Assembly (NCBI GenBank): GCA_024811115.1 | Contig: JAKOGH010001043.1 | Coordinates: 62,001 to 126,000, forward strand | Reading direction: 5' to 3' | Length of the DNA stretch: 64,000 bases | Source: Terana coerulea | Lineage: Eukaryota > Basidiomycota > Agaricomycetes > Polyporales > Phanerochaetaceae | Translations under genes and position numbers: made by a program | Notes under the pieces: model-generated | Told to the model about the DNA's origin: nothing | Databases searched by the model: none | Seen by the model: the letters and a program-made list of their open reading frames with translations, nothing else | Part shown: positions 36,093 to 47,390 of the stretch, piece by piece | Position numbering within the stretch: the stretch's first letter is position 1 | Layout of the letters: each line of letters opens with the position of its first letter

Positions 36093-37244
36093 ATGCGGCC
36101 CTCGACTCGCGCACTGCACGCCCCGACGCACGCCCCCGGCGCCCGCGCGCGTACGACGGGCATCGTCGGCCTCGGGCGCATGGGCTTCGAGATGGCCTTC
36201 AACCTCTTCTCGCGCACGCTCGTTGAGAGCGGCGGCGGCGGCGCCCGCTTCGTCGTCTGCGACGCCCGCGCGGACAGCGCGGCCGCCTTCGCCCAGAACT
36301 TCCACGGCCATTTCCCAGGGGCCAGGATCGACGTGCTGGCCTCCCCCGCAGAGTAAGTTAAGTGCCTCCGCGGCGACGTGGCAGAGACCAAGGGCGACAC
36401 GTTGCTGATTGCGCGCCAGGGTCGTGGCGGCCGCGCAGACGGTGCTCACGATGCTGCCGTCCTCGCCGCAGGTGCGCCAGGTGTACGCGACGGCGTCTGA
36501 AGGCGTCATACCCGGGCTGCAAGCTCTCGCTCCCGACGAGGCCGCCGCGACGCTCTGCATCGACTCGACGACGCTGGACGTGGAGGTCGCCAGAGGGGTC
36601 GCGGAGGAGGTGCACAACGCGGGCGCGACGATGGTGGACGCGCCCGTCAGCGGCGGTGTCGCCGGCGCGAAGGCGGGCACCCTCAGCTTCCTCGTCGGCG
36701 GCACCGAGGACGGTTTCCGCCAGGCGTCGCCCGTCCTCGCGCACATGGGCAAGCGGATCATACACTGCGGGCCCAGCGGCGCCGGGCTCGCGGCGAAGAT
36801 ATGCAACAACATGGTGCTCGGTGTGCACCAGATCGTCGTCGCCGAGGCGATGCTGCTAGGCCAGAAGCTCGGGCTCGAGCCCGCCGTGCTCGCGAGCGTC
36901 ATCAACAGCTCGACGGGCGCGTGCTGGGCAAGCTCGGTGAACAACCCGGTCCCTGGTGCGCTGCCGGATAAAGAGCCGCCGTGCGCACGCAGCTACGAGG
37001 GCGGGTTCGCGACAAGTCTCATGCTGAAGGTGCGTAAATCAACGCTTTAGGCGGGTGGCGTGGTCTGAACACTGCAGCCGTGCAGGACATGGGCCTCGCG
37101 ACGGAGGCAGGGCGTAGCCATGGGGTCCGCTTACCTTTAGGCGGTTCCGCTGAGCGCATTTACGCGCAAGTGGTGGAGGAACAGCCGGAGCTGGCAAACA
37201 AGGACTTTTCATCTGTGTACGAGTATCTAAGACCTCAACAATGA
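36093..37244 (+). CDS. HIBADH: 3-hydroxyisobutyrate dehydrogenase, mitochondrial
   Basis: NAD-dependent oxidation of 3-hydroxyisobutyrate to methylmalonate semialdehyde in valine breakdown, in the mitochondrial matrix. Exons are 36093-36352, 36420-37029 and 37086-37244, all in frame. The N-terminus MRPSTRALHAPTHAPGARAR is basic and fits a mitochondrial targeting peptide. Then come the Rossmann nucleotide loop GIVGLGRMGFEMA, VLTMLPSSPQV, the substrate-binding motif DAPVSGGVAGA, FLVGG and the catalytic-Lys segment GAGLAAKICNNM. The C-terminal all-helical domain has INSSTGACWASSVNNPVPG and ends EYLRPQQ. Length is about 341 residues, close to family size. In-frame ATG codons further upstream exist, but 36093 gives the best presequence. 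GC content is high relative to neighbours. Confidence 0.92.
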
Positions 37245-37675
37245 TAAATGCAATTGTATTACATATTACAGGGGTAGATATGACGGATGTAGATGAAACT
37301 TGTAATGGTGGACAGAGACGAGTCCGTTGGTAATCGGGACGAGCGGCGGAGTATGAGTCGCGGCGAGTGTGAGCAAGCAAGTGAGACGGGCGCTTTTGAT
37401 GTTAGGGTTGGTTGCCAGGCGTCGACGGTCGTCGGGCCCTGCTCCCGTTTATGTAAAATTGCATTTCTGGTTGGAATAAGAGAGCTGGACGGGAACGAGC
37501 CTCTGTCCGCTGCAGAAAACACTCCGGCCCTGATCGACTGCTGACGACGTCGAGAGCCAGCTGCCGCATCCGGTCTAGCACACTCATTTCGCTTCCGTCC
37601 CAATCCATCTCTTCGCGATCTCGTCAAATCGTCCGCCATCGGCGTATACACTCACTCCTCTTCCCTCCTCCCACC
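37245..37675. other. Intergenic between HIBADH and the SDR gene
   Basis: 431 bp with the HIBADH 3' end and the promoter of the next gene. GTATAC at about 37644, 30 bp above ATG 37676, is a weak TATA-like site. Confidence 0.35.
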
Positions 37676-39489
37676 ATGTCCGCAAAGCCCTCCGCCATTA
37701 TATTCGGTGCGCAACGTCTCTTCCTGCGTGGTAACCTAGTTGACGAGGGGCACGCACAGGCGGGCTCAACACATGCTCTCGTGCGCTCGCACAGCTGCTC
37801 GTGCCGCTCGAGGGCGAACCTTTAGTCTCCGTGCGCCGCAATTTGCATATCCTGCCGCCGTACCTGACAGCCCTCTCTAGCACCTCCGAATAGTGGACAA
37901 ATTCTCCGTCGCCCCACCCACAACGTACGTCCCGCACCACCGCGTACGATCGCGTCTGTGTACCCCGATGTGCTAAACCAAGCCTGCAGGTACATCGGTG
38001 CCGAGTTCCCAAAGATATTAGAGAAACCAAATGTTGAATATCGTCAGGCTAACCTGACGGTCCCATGTATGTCCACCGCCGGTCCCCTCTGAACGACGCG
38101 CTCACGGCGTATCTGTAGCCATGGTGCCGCCGTGTTTCGACCCGCCAGAAGGCCAAGAACCATACGCGTACGTCTTTGACTTTACGGGCGAAATTATGTG
38201 GGATCGGCCGGCAGAGGTCAGTGTAGCTGCTTTCATTCGCTGCCGGGGGCTACTCACCAGATGTCGTGCGCAGGTTCAAATCAAGAACACGTTCAGCATT
38301 GCGCGGCACATTGGGTTGGAGGCAGCGAAACGGAAGGTGAAGGCGTACGTGCGGATGCAGCAGCCGTTCTACGAGTGCAAGGAAAAGGGGTCGCATGATG
38401 AGAAGGAGGACGTGAAGCCGGACGGCGTGCTCGGCACGTGGTGGCACGAAACGCTTCGCATGCTGGCTTCCATTGAGGAGTGCGTACATTCCCGTTCGTT
38501 CGGTATAGAAAGCTGTCAATGCTGATCGACGCCGCCTGATAGCCTTAACCTCGTGATCCTCCGAAGTGCAATGGTGTACGGCCCTTATGTCAATTACGGC
38601 GGTACGTGCTCAACACGAAGGGCCTTCGTATACACGCCGCTGACAGCTGGGCAGTCGTCATTAGCTTTGTCGCCGTGGCTGCCACTTACGGATACAGCAA
38701 ACAACCCATGAAAGCGCTGTGGGTCTTCCTCTCTATGTCTCCCATATTCACACTGTCTAAAGCATGTTATGGGAACAGATGGGGCCCTGGTAAACACCCT
38801 ACCCACACCGTCCACGTAGAAGACGTCGCGGGCGGCATGTGGGCATGCGCAGAATGGATGGCGAAGACGGGGCGTAAGGAGGCGAATTTCCTCGCGGGCG
38901 AGGAGCTACTCTTTAAGAACGACAAGAGCAAGGTCAAGGCGGTCGAAGGCGCTTCGGCGCCCGACGCGAAGTGCATCGCGCCGCTTTTCAACCTGGTGCG
39001 CGTTCTCCGATGTTTTCGGGATATGAAATGCTAATCTGTGGCGGTCTTCAGGAGGACGACAGCAACGTCACGATGGCCGAGCTTGGCAACACAATCACGT
39101 CGTACTTCGGCACCACATTCGAGTTCCACAACTTTTTGCTCAATGCGCTGACCGCGGTACGCCTGTCCTTCTTGCTTCACAAGCCATTTGCTTACACGTA
39201 TACTACGTAACAGTGGAAGCTCGAAGACAACGTGGAGGAGATCAACGAGGCGCACAGCAGCAACTGGACGGAGATGGTCGTCAAGTCGGACCCGCCGATC
39301 GGGAAGCTGCACTACAGCGCATACATGGACCTCTATTACCTCAAGAAGCATGTCGTCGCCTTCTCCGCCGCGAAGCTCAAGGAGGTCGTCGGCTACGCGC
39401 TCCGCCGCCCGCGCATCAGCCACGACACCCTGCGCGAGGTCATCGACAAGGCCAAGGCCGAGGCGACGTGGCCCAACCTCGCCTCATGA
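37676..39489 (+). CDS. NAD(P)-binding SDR/epimerase-like protein
   Basis: Atypical extended short-chain dehydrogenase with a Rossmann fold; the substrate is unknown. Exon 1 is 37676-37706 (MSAKPSAIIFG) and joins GLNTCSRALAQLL, giving a nucleotide-binding loop of the GGxNxxS type. Then HLRIVDKFSVAPPTT, YIGAEFPKIL, NVEYRQANLT, YVFDFTGEIMWDRPAE, NTFSIARHIGLEAAKRKVKAY, LVILRSAMVYGPYVNYG, HTVHVEDVAGGMWACAEWM and a C-terminal region ending DKAKAEATWPNLAS. The segment YxxxK is not obvious, but SAMVYGP and the HVEDVA helix are typical of epimerase-like SDRs. There are about ten short introns; phases agree at the junctions I checked (for example ALW joined to GPGK). The gene seems intact. It is convergent with the GBF1 gene. 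Confidence 0.8.
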
Positions 39490-40120
39490 GCCTCGCTGCC
39501 ACTTCCACACCCCGTCCCGCCAGAAACGCCTACCGGAACGCCCCCCACGCGCGCACCTTTCCACTAATGCCGGTCTCCGGGCCTACGCTTGGACGGACGC
39601 GCCGGTTTGATTTAACGACGTCGATGATGAATGACGCAGAACCTCGGTTGACCGGAGCACTTGCTAACCACACTCACCCCACAGCCCACGTTTGTCTACT
39701 GCCTGCGTTTAGTTTAGCACCCGCCATGCCCCACCTAATACTTAATGCCCCGCTTTGCTTCTATTGTCCGTCTCTCGTCCCTGCAGATGTCGCCCGTTAA
39801 CATTACTCCTGCTAGTGCCGCAGCTGGTAGAGCTGCGTAGCTGCACGCCGCCGTGGCGCCGCCTGTCATGGATTGTATAATGTACGTGTCTCTGGCAGCT
39901 ATCTAAACATCGTCTCTTCTCCTACCTCTCCTGTATCAATCTTCAGTAGTCTCATGTGCTTGGTCCATGGATGGCAAACAGTCTCGCAATTACATAATTT
40001 ATTGGGTACAAATAACAATACGGTGGTGCATTGAACCAGAACCAGACCAACTTGGAAGCATGAGCGATAGTCCAGATGAGTTCCGACGGGGTGTGCGGCA
40101 CGGCTTATATTTTTACGACC
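39490..40120. other. Convergent 3' region between SDR and GBF1 genes
   Basis: 631 bp holding two 3' ends. AT-rich stretches at 39990-40015 may carry polyadenylation signals. No gene seen. Confidence 0.4.
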
Positions 40121-43100
40121 CTAGGCTTCGGCTTGAGGTGGCTGCGGTGGTAGGGGAGGGACCGCGGTGTTGGGCGGGACAGGCGGTGCAGGCGGGAGGA
40201 CGTCCGCGAGGAAGCCGGGGAGGAACCGCTCAATGCGCTCCTGCGTCGCGGCCCACAGCGCCTTCTGGCGCGCGTCGCGCACATCCGTGCCTCCGTCGGG
40301 CGGCGGCACGAGCGCGCCGGTCGCGGACATGACGAGCACGACGTTCTTCAGGCTCTCGGGGACCGCCTCGTGCTGTCACAGAGACATGCACACATCAGCC
40401 GCCGACGCACGGACAGAGACAAAGGGGGAAACGCACGAGCTGGTCGCGTCGGTCGACGTGCATGAGACGGTCGAGCAGGTCGAGCACCTGGATCCACAGC
40501 ACGCGGATGTCCGCGCTCATGCCCTCGCGCGCCTCGAGGTGCATGAACGCCTTGCAGAGCAGCGCGCTCGCGCGCAGGCGCGTCTCGGGCATGCCCATCG
40601 GGTCGCGTAGGAGCACCTGCGGCTTCAGCAGCTCGTCCAACAGCGGGAAGACGATGCGATTGAAGAGCTCCTCGACCTGGCTCTGGTCGTCCGCGTCTAG
40701 CAGCAGTTGCGGCCCGAGCACCAGCCGTTGCAGGTGCACCATGGCCGCGTGCCTGACCTCGCGCGAGGTGTTCGAGGACTGGCGGGCTAGGGAGGAGAGC
40801 AGAGGGAGGCAAAGTTGGCGCCATGCTGCTACACAGTTAGAATGGTAGTAGTTTACCGGAGCCGGCACTCACAGATTGCGTCTCCTGGTTTACCGAGCGT
40901 CGACCAAGAGGCTTTCAGATCGTACAACATGTCAACCGACTTTCGTCCTCTTTCAACGATTGGCGAGCTATTGGTTGTGATGTGAGTTACGATACGTAAG
41001 TACATTCAGGGATACATACTTGGCTGCATTGAGACCTTGTGTCCGACGGCCTTGCTGTTGAGCTTCCGTCGCTAGGCTTGCTGTTGTCGCATACTCGTCC
41101 AGTAAAGTGACCAGACCTGTGAAGTTGTCTGTCGTGACTCGGTGCTCTGGGCCGTCAGAAACCAGCGATTCCACGAGTTCAAACGTTTGCCTGGAGGCTT
41201 CTGGGTGGTGAATAGTTGAACGCATGAGAGCGAAGACAACATTCCACTCCGTCTGCGAGTTGATAATCTCTCGGTGCTTGGAGACTATGAGGATGAGGCC
41301 GGCAGCGATTTGCTCTGCTACAGCGCTCGCGACGGTGGGCGGTAGACCTGCCAGAAGATCAAACGACACGTAAATCTGATCACGTAGAGATGGCTGAGAA
41401 TGTGAGTGAGCAAGTAACGCACAGTATGTCCGTTGAATAGAATACCTTCTGAGCCAGTATCAGGCATAATCTGAGGAGTCCGACGACGGCACGCTCTATG
41501 AGCAGTATGCTATACTGAGCAGGGGTCGAGAGCACAGCAGACAGGTGCTCGAAGACAACAGGCCTAAGAGAGATAAGTAGCTGACCCAGGGAGGTTGTGG
41601 CTCACTCACCAAATGTCCTCGATGTGTTGAGGGGTATGGCAGCTGATGCTGACCATGGTCTCCAACAGGAAGATAGACACGGGGTCGTACGGGAGACTAA
41701 ACGGTTCAGCTTCGGGCCTCTCATGCTCGCTGTCGTGCGACTCTTGCTTTAATTTCGCCACGGTCCTTTCATGTGCAAGAGCTTCCAGAGCACGGACAGC
41801 AGCGACGAGAGCATCCGGATCCAATTGCCTATGGAAAAACATCAGATTTTCAATGCTGGGAAATTCGACCATACTCACATGATCTGCCCATACAGCTCGT
41901 CAAAGCGGCAGGCAGTGATGCAGTCAATAGTGCAGAGGGTGTTCTCAACGTCAGCATCTGTGGCATCCGGGAGTGCTTCAGTACTTGAATTGTATGGTGT
42001 CATAAGATACGACGACAGTGCAGAAAGAAGGCCGTCTGATCGGTGGGCGGGTCTCGCAGGTTGGCTTCGTCGTAGAGGAATGGTTGAGACACCGCCAAGG
42101 AAATCCTCCATCTGGAGCATCCTAGTGGGTAACAGGGAGTGGAAGAAGAGATTCTCGAACATTTCGAAAATCTGTGCAGCATACATTAGCCTCTTTCCAC
42201 TCATCAGTAACGAAAAGCAGTACCTGAGTCCAGCCCTCTCGTAACGCGTTGCCGTTACCATTGACGATGTTGAACAGGACCACTGCGGCAAGCTGTCCCT
42301 TGAAGTTGGTACCGAACTTCACTGACAGTGTGGACACCGTGACAGATTGTCCTTCCACGTCGACAACAGGGTAGTTCGGGACTTGCGATGGCAGTGATTC
42401 CGAGAGTAGGCCGGTGGCCTGAGAGAGGGAAACGACCACGTAATCGAAGACGTCTGGAAGCTGAAAATGCCTCGCCAGCGTTGCGCATTGACGGAAGCCT
42501 GCAATAGCTCTTTCAATGACATAGTCATCGTCGAATGATATGAACGCAAATGCAATCGCAGACACGACTTGTTTCCAGACAATCTTGAACATATCGACGT
42601 CAAATAGCGAAGTATTGGTGGTCATAAGTTTGCCTAAAGTTTAATATGTCAGTTCTGCGCTGGGAACGATTCTCCCGTCGGACTCGCACCTGCTTGTCGC
42701 GTGCGGGCGAGAAGCTCCTTCCAAGCAAATTCAAAGCCAAGCTGACCGGTGTGTTCTTCTGGCATCACAATTTCCCGCTTCCGAATAGATTCGTATATGT
42801 TGAGCTGGACAGCAACCCTACGTTAGCCAACATTGGGACTTCCTTCTACGGAAGCCTTACCAGGTATTCGGGGAGAAGTCAACACCGTCGTTAACACCAC
42901 GAAGATTGCGCATATAATCTTCGATAGCCATTTTTTTCTGGAGGGAGGGATTGTCAACTAGAGGTGATTGGGAAGATACCACGAGATGCATACCCGAACT
43001 TGAGGGTTGTGTTGATCGGTGTTGAGCATGATGATAGAGTAGGTGAGAACATATACCGCGTCCTGGGACTTGACTTCCGCTACCGCACCCCGTTAGTACA

Positions 43101-45620
43101 TGCATTGCATAGAGACAATCAAGCAGTTGTTACCTGGGCCCGAAGCAAAGTAGATTTCCGCAAATATCTCCGTGATTCGAGCGATTTGCTGAGACTCTCC
43201 TGGCAAGCGGAATGTCTCCAGCAACTCTCGCAAAGCATCAGCGACGGATTTCTGGAAAACGATTTAGTGACGAGATTGTCCACATCCGATGCGATTCTTA
43301 CATCCTTGAAGTCAAATAGGCCGATAAAAGCCTTCAATACATCGAGGTTGTCAGGTTTGGATATGAAGTCGCCGAGAAGACGTTTGTCCAAGCGAGCGGA
43401 GTTTTTCAGGAACACCGCCAGACTATGCGACTTTGGCTCGGTCGGATCGGCGTAGATTAGCTTGTTCTCTTCTAGAAAAGCGAGGCCTGTCTTCGGCTTG
43501 GCATTGAATCGCGCAGCGCCGGTCAACACCAACTTCTTTTGGGATTTCGTTTGTCGCAACTCCTCCGGAGCGATGTAGCCCTTATGTTGAAATGAGCGCA
43601 TATCCTTGGATGGAGAGTACCAGGAAGCTCTTTACCTTTGGCCACTGTTCCCTTTGCTATATGAAGAGTTGTTTGTGAGTAAGGACTTGCATATTGAACT
43701 GGACTACTAACACCTTCCGCTCGAGCAGTCATGTGGTTGACGAAGGCGAGCAACAGATCCAGACAAAGATACTGCGAATGCTGTGGAGGCATATCTTGCC
43801 CGTTTCCGTATTGTAGAGGATAGATACCCTGCTCTGCGTGTTAGCAACATTGGACTATTTGACCAGCCTTACGGGGACACTTACCTTGGTAGCAAACTCA
43901 ATTAACCGCTCAAACATATTGTCGCAGTTCATGTCGCAGTCATAGTTGATGTACAGATCAACCATGAAACTAGGGTGACGCGAAATCAGGCCGAGGGTCT
44001 CCAGCAAGAGCTCACGGGTGTCGCCTCGAGCAGGCGCGGCCAAGATCCGTGGAGTAGATGGGACTTTGTCGGAATCTGCTTCAGCCGCAATAGCACCTAG
44101 ACGAGGTGTGCCAGGTGCAATGGGAGTTCCTGGGCGAGGGGGCGCAGCTACCTTGGACACTTGCGACTTCCCTGTTTGCGGAGGGGGTGCCAAGCGATCC
44201 ATTGTGAAGGCTAAGAAAAGCTCCTGCTGTAGTTTCAAATCGCAGCGTGTTGTCTCGAACATCGTCGAGATCGTACGTAGAGTGGTCTGAAGCACAGCAG
44301 GGTTATCGGACCTGGCGAGCTGGAAAAGGAACTTGCACCCGTGGTCTAGAATAAGAGCAGAAAGGGAAGGAAAGTCCGAGATGCGCGTGCCTGCGACTTC
44401 AAAGGCGACGTTGAGGACTCTTAGAGCTGTTAGCCGTGTGGAATCTGTATGCGCTTGATCCGTGGGGTCCAGGATGTTGATGAGGACCCGTAGAAGTTCA
44501 AGTACCGAAGGCAGCCCATCTGCGAGCTGAGTCTGAGTATATGCATATACTCAACCGAGCTTCGCACGTACACTTCGAACGTTGAGCACTTAGTGAGCGG
44601 GTTGACTCCACTGTGTTCGGCACTTGTGGTTGGGGCGTTTCTTCTGAACCTTCTGCTTCAGGAGTCCTCGTCTCAGCCTCGACTGTGGTAGTCGGTTCTG
44701 TAGAAACTGACATCTTAGCCTCCCCGTCGGAGCCCTGGGAGTCCTCCGCAAGCTTTCGCTCTTCTTCTTCAGCGTCAAGGGCAAAAAGACGCGTGAATGC
44801 TGTCTTCACGAGGGAGTGCATGGTAGACTCAGCTGAGCGTCGCAGTATTTCTTTAGAATTCATATATCCAGTAAGTACATAGTGATATTGCCTTCCGAAT
44901 GGCGAGATAACCCACCACTCAAGCGCATCTGGCAGCAAGTTGTCAACACCGTTTCCAGCATCTCACATACTTCAATGTCTCCCAGATTGTCTCCAACATC
45001 GCCGCACATGCAATCTTGAATTACAGTCATGATCTTCAGCAATGTAACCTCATCTCCTGATGAGTCGCTTGCTTCAAACTTGCACCGTGATACAGTATTA
45101 CTGAGCTCGCTCAAGCATAGATCCAAGGAAATGGCGTCAGCGCATATGAGGTCGCATTGGAAGAAGCTGTGTAGGGAAGAGAGAGCAGTGGATGTGATAG
45201 GACCCGTGGATAGAGGCGAACGAATGATAGCAAAGAATGGTCCCAGGAGAGTCGTCAAAGGTAATGATCGGATATCTAGAGAGATGACACGTTGGCGGCG
45301 TTAATCTGGAAAGTAGGAGATACAAACGTACCTTCCACATCCTTAACCAATCGTCTTAGCTCCTGAAACCCTCTCATCAACTCTTGCTCGTTACTGCTTC
45401 GGTCAGATATGTATGGCGCTGGATACGGCCGTGTTCTTCTGAGTCCGAGACTAGTAGCCAGAGCAGATTCTCCAGAGGTGCTAAACGCTTGCGTTGACAT
45501 CGCCCATCTCGAGTTCTTGCGCATAACGGAGGTCACGGAGAGGATTTCGGATAACAGAATGTGTTTGAGAGATACAGCGGTCGCCTTCGACGAGCCTGCT
45601 ATAGAGCTCCCGGACGCCAT
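40121..45620 (-). CDS. GEA1: Sec7-domain ARF guanine exchange factor, GBF1/Gea type
   Basis: Activates Arf GTPases on early Golgi membranes to start COPI coat assembly. ATG 45620 begins [12 protein letters not shown]. Domains in order: DCB helices ([33 protein letters not shown]), an acidic/Pro linker, HUS box ([18 protein letters not shown], near 43930), and the Sec7 domain. The Sec7 domain has [19 protein letters not shown], the catalytic glutamic-finger segment [17 protein letters not shown] (near 43190), [14 protein letters not shown] (near 43020) and [16 protein letters not shown]-type helical regions follow ([19 protein letters not shown], then many HEAT-like helices), ending in a Pro-rich tail. 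About 1,480 residues is the expected size. An intron near 44550 (GTACGT donor) correctly joins SK to [14 protein letters not shown] saw no break in the main domains. Confidence 0.92.
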
Positions 45621-45894
45621 GGTGGTAGAAGGATGTAGAACGCGAGCCGTAACCGCCTATTTAAGCTCGTGCCTCTCGCAGAACGGAAGTGGTATGTAGA
45701 ATACGTGTCAGTAAGCGCCCAATACGTCGCTTTGTTAGGTTCCAAGGCTGTTGCCAAACAAACGTCCGAATCTGGAAGGGCAGTAGCAGGTGGGCTAATA
45801 CGCAGGCTGCATACACACTGAGTGTAGGGTACATGAACTTGCGTGATTCGTGTTGGGAATGATATACATGAATACGGTCCAAAATGCAACCAAT

Positions 45895-47130
45895 CTACTG
45901 CGCTGGGGTATCCGCCCTCTGCAACATCGCAGCTTGACCCGCCGCTGTCGCTGCAAGTCGTGACCGCTTCCGCTCGGCCTCTGATTTGTTTCGTTTTTTG
46001 AGTCATAGAACCATACAATATACTGGCATTCTTACCGGCTTCCTTCTCGCGCTCGATATCCTGAACAATAGCTTCGATTTGGCTGAGCTCCAGGCTCTAC
46101 AATAGTGATGAGTAGCTGTAACTATAGACCTCATTGTACGACTCACAGTGACTTTGCCATAGCTTTCCATTACACTGATCTCTATGTTCTTTGCTCCCGT
46201 TTGCACAACTTCAAGTAGACTTTTCACAGTAAGCTTGATGGCGTCGTCGCGTCCGAGGTCATCCTTATGATTCTTCTCCAGGAACTCGCGAACCGTCTTC
46301 GACGAACGTCCAATGGAGTTGGCCTGAGTTCAAGTCCTCAGCTACTGAAGATACCCAACGTAAGGGAAGACTCTGTTCGTACCTTCCATTCACTGTAGAT
46401 GCCTCCTGGTTCTGTTTGGTAGAGCTTTGGCTTGGTGTCATGAGGGTCGAATCCAACAATAAGAGTGGCAATTCCGAATGGTCTCACACCGCCGGATTGA
46501 GTGTATTTCTGGTTGCGTGAGTTAGGAATCGGAATGTTTCCCATTGCTATCCCTGCATACCTGCTGGATGGTGGCAATGTGTCGCGTGATATATTCGACA
46601 GTGACTGGGTCTTCGACATATAGACGGTGGCTCTGGCATTCTACCCGCGCTTTGTCGATCAATACGCGTCCATCAGCGGTGAGACCTGGAGATTTCATCA
46701 GGACGGAAAGGAAGGAATGCGCGTCGACGTGATTGACCCACCTGCAAAGGCGAGACAGATGTGGTCGTCAAGCATGGCAACCTTGCGAACAGTGCGAGGA
46801 TCTTGCAGTTGCAGCACAGACTTCTTCTCCACACCGATAACCACAACGTCCTTGCCGCGGACTCCTACCTATTCGAGACTTAGCACCACATCGCACAGTG
46901 TAAGAAAGACAGCTCACCGCACATGTGCCTCGTCTCACAGCCTCTGAAGCGTATTCAACCTGTCCTTCCACCTTAAACACGAGAACCACTGTTCAAACAG
47001 CCATTACGGTACCTGGAACAAATGACCGTCCGGTGAGAAGACGGTCAGGGCTATCAACGCAGACAAGTCAGCACCTTCAACTTTAAGCGTAGTAACACGA
47101 ATTCTTACCGCGATCGTAGGACCTCGACAT
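45895..47130 (-). CDS. PRE6: 20S proteasome subunit alpha-4 (Pre6/PSMA7)
   Basis: Structural alpha-ring subunit of the 20S proteasome; alpha subunits gate entry and lack the catalytic Thr. ATG 47130 gives MSRSYDRA, the start of the alpha-subunit signature (YDRA...SPDGH.F QVEYA), then [26 protein letters not shown], an LQDPRT segment, [74 protein letters not shown] and a charged tail ending QRADTPAQ. The motif [11 protein letters not shown] is typical of alpha-4. At least eight exons; the last intron (GTAAGA donor, 46020) joins KEA to EAERKRS. Intact. Its start codon is 260 bp from the divergent ZUP1 start. Confidence 0.93.
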
Positions 47131-47390
47131 GGTGGCTTGGTGGTTTAGGTGGACGGTATGGGATGAGATTCGAATAGCAAGTGCCTTCAAGACGCGCGTC
47201 GAGGCTTGCGTCGCCTGCCACGTGCCGCGTTCCTGCATAATGTCCTCGCGTGGCGCTCGGCGCTTGCATGGCCAGAGCCCTGCTCCATGGCGCCAGCTTC
47301 ACCTTCACTCCTTCCTGTTCTATACCACTTCCCACTCTTCCCAATCTCCCTGAACACCAGTGTACTCGCCCATATAATACTGGAGGTATC
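47131..47390. promoter_or_regulatory. Divergent promoter between PRE6 and ZUP1
   Basis: 260 bp between two divergent starts. It contains a palindromic CACGTG (in TGCCACGTGCCG, about 47219-47224), a possible bHLH/E-box site, and TATAAT at 47373-47378 close to the ZUP1 ATG. I do not see the yeast Rpn4 (PACE) consensus GGTGGCAAA. Confidence 0.4.
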